A stretch of DNA of 10,391 nt from Bacteriovoracaceae bacterium (GTDB taxonomy: Bacteria > Bdellovibrionota > Bacteriovoracia > Bacteriovoracales > Bacteriovoracaceae), in NCBI GenBank assembly GCA_023151145.1, contig JAKLJM010000049.1, forward strand, positions 1-10,391, read 5' to 3'. The position numbers and the translations under genes were made by a program. Under the pieces are notes generated by a model. That model worked only from the letters and a program-made list of their open reading frames with translations, had not been told where the DNA came from and ran no database searches. Shown in pieces: positions 1 through 6,400 of this stretch (positions within the stretch are counted from its first letter, which is position 1; each line of letters begins with the position of its first letter).

Positions 1-1
1 C

Positions 2-361
2 AAACCATTTCTTTTGGATCAAAACTTTTTTCCGGGTGTGGGAAATTATATCGCTTCAGAAATCTGTGCACGGGGGGGAATTTTACCAACGAGAACATGC
101 GGAAGCCTATCGTCCGCTGAGATCCTAAAGACCTATAACGCCTTTAAAACCGTTTTAGATCAAGCGCTCGATACAGGTGGCACAACCTTTGGTGGAGGTT
201 ATCGCGACACCACTGGCTCCAAAGGAGAAGGGGTAAAAAACTTAGTGGTTTTTTATCAAGAGTATTGCCAGATGTGTTTAAAAGAAAATATCAAAACCAA
301 AGTCATCAAAACCATCATGAACACTCGTGGAACGTATCATTGTCCACGTTGCCAAAACTAG
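2..361 (+). CDS. Fpg/Nei-family DNA glycosylase, C-terminal part (5' end outside window)
   Basis: This is the end of a base-excision-repair enzyme of the Fpg/MutM-Nei family, which removes oxidised bases and nicks the DNA at the site. The open frame runs in from the left edge. Its first residues, KPFLLDQNFFPGVGN, match the family's helix-two-turn-helix (LLDQ..vaGiGN), followed by the conserved SEICARGGILP stretch and GGTTFGGGYRD. The C-terminus holds a Cys4 zinc finger (YCQMC and HCPRCQ) with the DNA-contacting Arg five residues before the third Cys. The catalytic N-terminal Pro-Glu and the Lys lie upstream and cannot be seen, so Fpg cannot be separated from Nei. Two departures from the usual pattern: the loop between the Cys pairs is 21 residues instead of the usual 16, and the stretch between the VFYQ strand and the first Cys is shorter than in typical Fpg. 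A TTG at 14 is an internal codon, not the start. Confidence 0.9.
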   Translation, partial: KPFLLDQNFFPGVGNYIASEICARGGILPTRTCGSLSSAEILKTYNAFKTVLDQALDTGGTTFGGGYRDTTGSKGEGVKNLVVFYQEYCQMCLKENIKTKVIKTIMNTRGTYHCPRCQN

Positions 362-402
362 AATTTTAAAAAAGCACTTACAACTTTTTTTGGCAGCAAA
401 TT

Positions 403-478
403 CTTGAGAAAACCTCAATTTAAATGAATTTCTTTGGGCCAAAACTTTCTAAATATTTGATTGCTCGACTTGAGAAAA
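403..478 (+). repeat. Direct repeat CTTGAGAAAA, two copies 66 bp apart
   Basis: The 10-mer CTTGAGAAAA occurs at 403-412 and again at 469-478, inside the 161-bp gap between the glycosylase and the small gene at 523. The first copy is also the left part of a weak hairpin (TTGAG 404-408, CTCAA 414-418, then three T), which could be a poor terminator for the glycosylase. The repeat is real; any role as an activator site for the downstream gene is a guess, and chance is possible in such A-rich DNA. Confidence 0.4.
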
Positions 479-507
479 ACTTTTTTTTAAACCAGCTCAT
501 TTTTTCT

Positions 508-522
508 TAGAATCATCTGCAT
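508..522 (+). promoter_or_regulatory. Putative -10 box close to the start of the small gene at 523
   Basis: TAGAAT at 508-513 matches the -10 consensus at five of six positions and lies nine bases before ATG 523. The -35 zone is only T/A-rich (485-491) and not convincing. There is no Shine-Dalgarno sequence between box and ATG. If used, transcription would begin at or just before the start codon, giving a leaderless message. Confidence 0.3.
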
Positions 523-771
523 ATGAAAATTGCACATGTAAATAGTTACGATACTTCAAACACAAAACGCTATAAAGACTTCCACGAAATCCAGGAGGAT
601 TTAAATGAAGTCGCACGAGTTGAGTCTAAAGCACGCGACGTTAGAAACGCAGAAAAGGTGATTGAATTTAAATTTCAAGATGAAGTGAACAAAGAAAAAC
701 GAGCGCTATATAACCCGCCCTTACATGTAGCTTTACAAAATGAAATGCTCAAACGTTTAAATGTCTTTTAG
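523..771 (+). CDS. Small charged hypothetical protein (82 aa)
   Basis: I do not recognise a family. The product is 82 residues, begins MKIAHVNSYD, and is very rich in Lys, Glu, Asp and Arg. Its middle (about residues 18-62) looks continuously helical, with spaced hydrophobics in an acidic/basic background (KDFHEIQEDLNEVARVESK), so a coiled-coil or adaptor-like protein is plausible. No signal peptide or membrane segment is visible, so it should be cytoplasmic. The end carries YNPPLHVALQNEML, a Pro-containing break followed by a short amphipathic helix. ATG 523 has no ribosome-binding site but a -10-like box sits nine bases upstream. Its stop codon overlaps the stop of the opposite gene by 4 bp. 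Length, clear start and lack of a better frame support it as a real gene; the function is unknown. Confidence 0.65.
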   Translation: MKIAHVNSYDTSNTKRYKDFHEIQEDLNEVARVESKARDVRNAEKVIEFKFQDEVNKEKRALYNPPLHVALQNEMLKRLNVF

Positions 772-1064
772 ATGATATTGAGTTTGTTGTAGGAATTTGT
801 TCGCCAAGTAGGTGGCTCAGTTCCCGTTTCTTTAATAAAATCTGTTTCTCTTCGTATTCGCTCGATATCTTGAGCCGTTTTCATAATGGCACTCGTATCA
901 TTTTGGGCCAGAAGATGTTTTGCGTCCTCTATTTTTGAATTAAGAGTCGAGTGCATGGAATACTGATCATTTAAGTTTTTCTTATCATGTTTTTTGAGAT
1001 GATAATTGGTAAAACTTGGAGGATCATGGATAAATTGCTTTGAACCGATTTGTGAGATTTTCAT
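768..1064 (-). CDS. Small hypothetical protein (98 aa)
   Basis: No family is recognised. The 98-residue product begins MKISQIGSKQ, has no signal peptide or membrane span, and is polar throughout. Residues about 40-78 look helical (STLNSKIEDAKHLLAQND and then MKTAQDIERIRRETDFIKE), so it may be a small helical cytoplasmic protein. It faces the 82-residue gene tail-to-tail, with the two stops sharing bases 768-771. A perfect TATAAT lies six bases before its ATG and no Shine-Dalgarno is present. The frame is long for an AT-rich minus-strand stretch, and nothing competes with it on the other strand over most of its length. That and the perfect -10 box are the main support. The resemblance of its first residues to the neighbour's MKIAHV is too short to mean common origin. 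Confidence 0.6.
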   Translation of the reverse strand: MKISQIGSKQFIHDPPSFTNYHLKKHDKKNLNDQYSMHSTLNSKIEDAKHLLAQNDTSAIMKTAQDIERIRRETDFIKETGTEPPTWRTNSYNKLNII

Positions 1065-1076
1065 TCTGGTATTATA
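1065..1076 (-). promoter_or_regulatory. Perfect -10 box six bases before the ATG of the 98-aa gene
   Basis: Read on the minus strand, TATAAT (1076 to 1071) is followed by six bases and then ATG at 1064. With the usual seven-base distance, transcription would start on the A of ATG, giving a leaderless mRNA. The -35 position (about 1094-1099) reads TAGGGA, far from TTGACA, and falls inside the G-run cluster described at 1095-1125. Confidence 0.5.
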
Positions 1077-1094
1077 GCCCTTTTAATAAGTTAT

Positions 1095-1125
1095 CCCTAA
1101 TCCCGACCAAACCCCTTAATACCCC
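1095..1125 (-). other. Putative G-quadruplex motif
   Basis: On the minus strand four G-runs lie close together: GGGG (1125-1122), GGGG (1115-1112), GGG (1104-1102) and GGG (1097-1095). The loops are 6, 7 and 4 bases. This fits the classical rule of at least three G per run with loops of 1-7. It sits on the non-template strand at the -35 zone of the minus-strand gene starting at 1064 and about 105 bp upstream of the plus-strand gene at 1231. Four such runs are unexpected in AT-rich DNA. Folding is inferred, not shown. Confidence 0.5.
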
Positions 1126-1182
1126 GTAAAAAGCCTGCCAAATTTGACCAAAAACTTGGGTGTTTTAGTTGGCAAAGGGGTA
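1111..1182. other. Nested inverted repeats in the divergent spacer
   Basis: TGCCAA at 1136-1141 pairs with TTGGCA at 1169-1174. Outside them TACCCC (1120-1125) pairs with GGGGTA (1177-1182), or alternatively ACCCCTT (1111-1117) with AAGGGGT (1175-1181). A small inner CCAA/TTGG pair lies at 1148-1151 and 1156-1159. The outer arm shares bases with the G-run cluster, so a cruciform or protein-bound form and a quadruplex would exclude each other. It may be a regulatory site for one or both divergent genes. Confidence 0.35.
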
Positions 1183-1195
1183 ATTCTGCCTAAGC

Positions 1196-1230
1196 TTGAA
1201 AGCCCTATCATTTTTCGCTCTAATTAAAGT
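1196..1230 (+). promoter_or_regulatory. Sigma70-type promoter for the gene at 1231, apparently leaderless
   Basis: TTGAAA (1196-1201, five of six to TTGACA) is followed by exactly 17 bases and TCTAAT (1219-1224, five of six to TATAAT). Six more bases lead to ATG at 1231, so the expected start of transcription is the ATG itself. No Shine-Dalgarno lies in those six bases. This is the best-formed promoter in the window. Confidence 0.6.
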
Positions 1231-1998
1231 ATGAAAAAATTAAAATCTACCACCATTCTCCCTACTCTTCTTTTAACTTGTATAATTGGGGGAATGTCCT
1301 CTGTGCATGCATTCGGCGAAGGAACCTATCAAGTTATCATTCGTAAACAACAAGAAAAACAGCAAAGCCGCTGGTCTTTATTAGACTGGATGAATACCAA
1401 AAAGAAAATGTCGCTAATGGATCAATGGTTGGCCCTCAACAGCTCAGTAAATCATTTTGAATTCGCTCTCTTTGGAGCACAAACAAAAACAGATCGAGTT
1501 AATACTTACGATACTCTTTCGGAAACAAAATCAGGTTTTCAAGCAGGGCTTTCTTTATATTATAAAATTTTTGGACTTGAAGGCGCGATTGAAGAAGTAG
1601 AACATACTCTGCGTGAAAAAAATTATAGTTTAGGTTTAAGGGTGTTTGGAAAATCTGATCAAGGACCAAACATAAAAGTTCTCTACGGCCAATCACAGAT
1701 GTTTGATTACTCTCAAAATGAAAAAATCACTCCCAATACTTTTGGGGGAAAGTCGACAATTTATCTGGCGCCTTTTTTAGGACTAGAAGGAAATTATCAA
1801 AAGTATTTGACTGAGAATTTTAAAAACAGCACCACTGAATTAAGTGGTGAAAAAATTGGTTACGGTGCTTTTTTAGAAATGTCTTTTTTAAGATTATATT
1901 TTCTACAAGAGAAGCGCTCTTTATATTACAAATCTTCGACCACACAATCTAAAAGAAGTTTTGATTCTACTACACTGGGAGCGAAACTCTTTTTCTAA
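1231..1998 (+). CDS. Exported protein, likely outer-membrane beta-barrel (255 aa)
   Basis: The product begins with a typical Sec signal peptide (MKKLKSTT, a hydrophobic core, then SSVHA with likely cleavage after residue 27). The mature part opens with a charged, helical stretch (QQEKQQSRWSLLDWMNTKKKMSLMDQWLALN, split here by reading it as residues about 41-70) and then changes to alternating polar/hydrophobic segments with aromatic belts. The protein ends LGAKLFF: a final Phe with alternating hydrophobics is the recognition signal for outer-membrane barrel assembly. A small barrel of about 8-10 strands would fit the length. The family is not recognised and no substrate can be named. The gene has a good promoter directly against its ATG and overlaps the stop of the opposite barrel-like gene by 4 bp. 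Codon use looks like that of its neighbours. Confidence 0.75.
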   Translation: MKKLKSTTILPTLLLTCIIGGMSSVHAFGEGTYQVIIRKQQEKQQSRWSLLDWMNTKKKMSLMDQWLALNSSVNHFEFALFGAQTKTDRVNTYDTLSETKSGFQAGLSLYYKIFGLEGAIEEVEHTLREKNYSLGLRVFGKSDQGPNIKVLYGQSQMFDYSQNEKITPNTFGGKSTIYLAPFLGLEGNYQKYLTENFKNSTTELSGEKIGYGAFLEMSFLRLYFLQEKRSLYYKSSTTQSKRSFDSTTLGAKLFF

Positions 1999-3347
1999 TA
2001 ATAAAGACCAAACTCCGTATACACAATATCGTTTGAACGATAATAACTCCAATAGGAATCATTACGAGGAGCTTTGAGAGTTTCAATTCCTAGTGCACAA
2101 GTGACTTTTCTTAAATACTCATATTTTAATTCTGCTTTTATTACATTGTCCGTTCGATCAAGATCGTATTTCCAATTAAGCATCAGAGAATATTTATCAG
2201 AAAGATTGATATCTGCTTTTGCTCCAAAGGCCCTTTTCCATTTTATGGCATCTGAATAAAAATCATCTGAGCCTCGAACATTATCACTTAAGAGATGGAT
2301 ATAGTTTAAGGACAAAGCATATTTTCCACGGTCAAAATTTAAACTAAAATGCGAATAGGCTTCGCGATCATAACGAGGCTTAATACTAAAATATTCTGAT
2401 TCAAATTCTTGGCGACCGTTTTCGATACTGATGAGATTAATATCTTTCCCTAATTTGGCGTTAGGATCAACATAAGACAATCCCCCTAAAGCCCTAGTGT
2501 TTCCCATCCAGTGTTGCCACAAGATTCCATAATAGGCATGATGATTAATGGTGGGATTGGCGGTTACCACTACCTTATCTAAGGCAGGATCATAGGCCGC
2601 CGATGCATTTATACGCAAACGATTTTCTGGTTTATAAAGAGCAAAGGCCGAAAACCATCCTTTACTGTAGTGGTAGCGAGCATTAAGTCCTAATGACTTA
2701 TTAAAAAGAATTTTAGAATAATCGATATCTGAAATTTTATAATAAATAGGAATGACTCGAGCATTATATAAAGTTCTTGTTGGTGGTAGTCGAACCCAAT
2801 CACTTTTGGCGCGTACTTCCCCATTTTTCATTTCAATACTTGGATTCAAGGCCGGCACAAACATATACGAAACCAGTGCCTCAACTTCAATATCCCCCAT
2901 CTGACGACGAATAAAAAATCCTGTAATCCCTTCTTCTTCATCACTTAATAACGAAAAGGCTTGTGAGGCATTCAAATATCCTAAGCCCCAATAAGCTTCG
3001 TTTTGATTCCAATCTAGAATTCGACGTCCCAAATGAAAGGTATTTTCGCCACGATGATACTCCAAGTAAGCTTCTTGTAGGGAGTAAGCGAAATCGTTGT
3101 TGTCTTGAAAATAAAGCCTGACATCACCTTCAAAATAGCTATCAAAATTATCTGTTGGAGGTCTAGATTTAAGACTTAGATTGAGCCAATCACCGGAATC
3201 TGATCGATAGGCTGGATCATTTAGGCGTAGGTATTTTTCATAGGAAATGGTTCCCTCAACTGCGTAGATGGCAGTCAATGGAAAAAAGGCCAACAAAAGC
3301 CCACAGAATCCTAATAAAATCCCAATAATCTGGGGTGTTTTCTTCAT
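1995..3347 (-). CDS. Exported protein, likely outer-membrane porin-like barrel (450 aa)
   Basis: The chosen start is ATG at 3347, giving MKKTPQIIG, a long hydrophobic core and AIYA|VEG cleavage after about residue 29. A TTG at 3368 would add seven residues before the signal peptide and is less likely; a weak GGA lies seven bases before the ATG. The mature protein is rich in alternating strands with Tyr, Trp and Asn/Asp turns (for example GDVRLYFQDNN, LQEAYLEYH), and ends EFGLYY, an aromatic terminus as in outer-membrane barrels. A Trp/Gly-rich stretch, GRRILDWNQNEAYWGLGYLN (about residues 107-126), resembles the early strands of large porin-like barrels, but I cannot name the family or substrate. 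Length suggests 16-18 strands. It is convergent with the smaller barrel gene and divergent from the giant lipoprotein, so the three form an envelope block. Confidence 0.75.
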   Translation of the reverse strand: MKKTPQIIGILLGFCGLLLAFFPLTAIYAVEGTISYEKYLRLNDPAYRSDSGDWLNLSLKSRPPTDNFDSYFEGDVRLYFQDNNDFAYSLQEAYLEYHRGENTFHLGRRILDWNQNEAYWGLGYLNASQAFSLLSDEEEGITGFFIRRQMGDIEVEALVSYMFVPALNPSIEMKNGEVRAKSDWVRLPPTRTLYNARVIPIYYKISDIDYSKILFNKSLGLNARYHYSKGWFSAFALYKPENRLRINASAAYDPALDKVVVTANPTINHHAYYGILWQHWMGNTRALGGLSYVDPNAKLGKDINLISIENGRQEFESEYFSIKPRYDREAYSHFSLNFDRGKYALSLNYIHLLSDNVRGSDDFYSDAIKWKRAFGAKADINLSDKYSLMLNWKYDLDRTDNVIKAELKYEYLRKVTCALGIETLKAPRNDSYWSYYRSNDIVYTEFGLYY

Positions 3348-3382
3348 AGTTTCATCCAAAATGTCCAATACTTAGACAGTAA

Positions 3383-3412
3383 ATTATGACCTAAAAAAAC
3401 ACACAATGTAAA
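3383..3412 (-). promoter_or_regulatory. Putative promoter for the 450-aa barrel gene
   Basis: On the minus strand TTTACA (3412-3407, five of six to the -35 consensus) is followed by 18 bases and CATAAT (3388-3383, five of six to TATAAT). The predicted start of transcription near 3376 leaves about 28 bases of leader before ATG 3347. It supports the downstream ATG rather than the TTG as start. Confidence 0.45.
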
Positions 3413-3460
3413 ATACTCTCGTTTGCCGCGTTTTACCTTTATTTGTGTCCCAAAAGACTC

Positions 3461-3473
3461 TATAAATTTAATA
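3461..3473 (+). promoter_or_regulatory. Putative -10 box directly before the lipoprotein gene
   Basis: TATAAA at 3461-3466 is seven bases before ATG 3474. The position 17 bases upstream (3438-3443, TTTATT) is a poor -35 box. There is no Shine-Dalgarno before either ATG 3474 or ATG 3477, so a leaderless message is again possible. An alternative -10, TTTAAT at 3467-3472, would place the start inside the codon region and is less attractive. Confidence 0.35.
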
Positions 3474-6400
3474 ATGATGAAATACAACATAACTCATTTA
3501 TTTAAGTACTCGCTTTTAGGTATCGCTGCTGCAACTTTGTTTAGCTGTGGTTTCACTAATGATAAGCCAGTTGAAAATCAAAACGTTTATCAAGCCGATC
3601 AATTACAAAGTACATGTAAAGTAGATGGGAATAAACTTAAAGAGTTTACGCGTTTAGTGATTCCTGATGAGATTAGCTGTATTGAGAAAAGCTTACAGCA
3701 ATATTTACAGCTAGTTAAAACCAAAAATCCAAATTCCATCAATGAAGCAGAATTGAATCTTTTTATTACTCGCTTTTTTTCTAATCAAAGCCGCGAACTA
3801 ATCGATGGTATGAGTGTGTTGTTTGAAACCAATATGCTTTTACTGCGTGATGAACAAAATGAAATCTCGCGCGAAAACCTGCCAGTACTTTTTGAACTTT
3901 TACGTGAATCAAACGTTAAAATTGTTCGCATAAATGAAATCTTAGACCGTTTATCTGAAACTAAAAAATTAAGCTTTGATCATCCAAAGAAGATTTCACG
4001 TCTTGAAATTGAAATTGAAAAGTTTAATGATGAAATCAAAGATCTTTCAGAAAAAATCGTTACTCGACTTGAATCAAGAAATCGCCCAATTCAAAGTGTC
4101 ATCCTTTATAAATATTTAAATGAAACAGTTAAAAAAATTGGTGCGGACTCTATTAACACTGAAGACATTGAGAATACGATTTTCTTAAAAGCTTTAATTG
4201 TTGGTGGTGATAAAGAAATCATTAACTCTGAAGAAGCCAAGGCCCTCATCCGTAAACTTCCAGCGATCTTAGACATTTGGGCCAATATTAACTATTTTAC
4301 TCGCGATCTTTTTAAAAACACTCAAGCCTATGCAAACTTTTTAAAAGACAATATTAAAAAAATTGAAAAAAATGTTATTGCTAACCACAAAACTCAAGTA
4401 GAACTCATCACTGAAAAAGAAATCGAATTTTTCATTAAGAAAATTTTTAACAAAGATGACCTACATAAAAATATTGAGACATTTTGGATTGCTAAGTTTT
4501 TACTTCTAGGTGGAGACGATAATCACGTGACAAACCTAGAGGCTCAAGAACTAGTCACGAAAGTTCCACACATCATTGATATTTGGGCCATGTACCAAGA
4601 TAATCCCGAAGAAAATTTTAAAACCAAAAAAGCGTATTATTCTTTTTTAGGTTCTTTAGTAGAAATCGCTGACCAAAAATTGATCCACAAAGACTTAAAA
4701 GATCGAGTGATCTTATCGAATGAAAAAATTCAATCTCTTGCTAAACAATTTTTAAAGAAAGATATAGCTTTAGAAGACTTAAAGCTTTTGATGAGATTAA
4801 AACTCATTATTACTGGATCAAATCAAGAATTATCAGTAAGCGATATTCAAGACCTTTTAAAGAAAATCCCACTCTTTTTCGAACAATATGGTGAATTACT
4901 TGATCATCCAGTTGATAGTTTTGGAACGAAATCTGAATACGCTCAGTTTTTAAATCGTAAAATTGAATGGATGAAACGAATTGTTTTAAGTAAAAAGATT
5001 CCTAATACTGACGATATTCTATTAACAAATAACGAATTAAAAATTATTGCGGATTATGTATTAAATGATCCCCAAACACTTAAAGATCAAAGCTTAACAG
5101 AAGAAGAATTTGAAACACTTTTAAGCCTAAAGAAAATGATTCTAGGTCAAGGACTAGATAACCTTACTTTAAAAGAATTCCAAACGTTGCTAAATAAAAC
5201 GAACTCTCTGGTGACGGCATGGGGTAATGCTGTCGACTTAGCCAAACTTAAATTTAGCGACAAAACTGAATACGCAAAAAAATTAATCGACACCGTAAGA
5301 ATGGTCACTAATACTGTTATTTGGAACCAAGAGAACTTTGAAGTTATTAACACCGATAAATTAGTGTCACTGATTCGCGGCTTCATTACAGATCCAGATC
5401 TAGATATCGATTCTTTTGTTCCATCTCTTCAATCATTAAAAACCAAACTTATTGGTGGCGATAAAGATAGCTATGAATTAAAAGATATCAAAACCTTGTT
5501 TAATATCGTTAATGATTTCGCTGATCATTTCTTTTACGATAATTATATGTACGATCAGTACCGCCAGTCTTTTGAATCTATTCGCGGACCAGTTCGTCTA
5601 AATCCTCCACCACATTATCCCATTATGGATCAATACTTTTCAGCTGCTAGAAAAGAAGCACTTTATTTAGATTTTAAATTGGTGGCGGAAAACTTTAAGT
5701 ACTTTAGAAATGAAACTGATCTTATTCAAAACTACTCATTTGAGTTTGTTAGAAATAAATATGGATTCGTCGAAGTTTCTGTTCTTAAGTTTTTATCCAA
5801 TAAATTAGCCTTGGCTTACGGCCATAAAGCACCTAATGGTGTAAACCAAGTTAATATTGAAGAATTTGAAAAATTTCTTTTGGCCATGAAGCCCATCTTA
5901 GAAGAATTCAAACTCTGGTCACCAAAATTTCAAACTTTTGCAAGAAACTCTATTCTTCTTGCCGACCTTTTCCAAAATCAATCTAATGGGGATTTTGAAA
6001 TCAATTCACTTGAAACAGCTGAGTATCTATCAATGATTCTTTCTGCGGTAGAAATTAAAGCAAAATTCGAGCAAGAATTAGTAAAAGTTTGTCGTAACTT
6101 GAGTCCAAACTCTGAAGAGCCAACTTACTCAGAACCGTGTTTTAAAGAGCATTATTTTGATATCTTTTTAAACAAATTAAACCTCGCTCGTTATTTCCCA
6201 CGCCTTACGGAATATGTGAAAACTTCACCGCGTAATGAATACCAAGATTACTTAAAAGGTGTGGTTGGATTCGCTCGCGATGTGGATAGTGCCACGATCC
6301 CAGTCAATGGCCGAGATATCACATTAGTTGTGGGTGCGATGTTAAATATTGAAACAACGTTTTTAAGATTTGATACCAACAGAAACAATGTCATCTCAAC

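Noticed and set aside
390..408. Sigma54-like promoter (TTGGCAG ... CTTGA)
   Set aside because: The GC doublet at the -12 position is absent.
424..510. 28-codon ORF on the plus strand between the glycosylase and the small gene
   Set aside because: No ribosome-binding site, T/A-rich, and it ends within the putative -10 box; likely chance.
1231..1290. Lipoprotein reading of the small barrel's signal (LLTC)
   Set aside because: Thr before the Cys is not a normal lipobox, and the Cys lies in the middle of the hydrophobic core; SSVHA is a good ordinary cleavage site.
1499..1696. Minus-strand ORF of 65 aa inside the small barrel gene
   Set aside because: Lies opposite a gene with signal peptide and barrel ending; no promoter or ribosome-binding site seen.
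3423..3473. Upstream TTG start for the giant lipoprotein
   Set aside because: It would place 17 ordinary residues before the lipoprotein signal and overlaps the -10-like box; ATG 3474/3477 is better.
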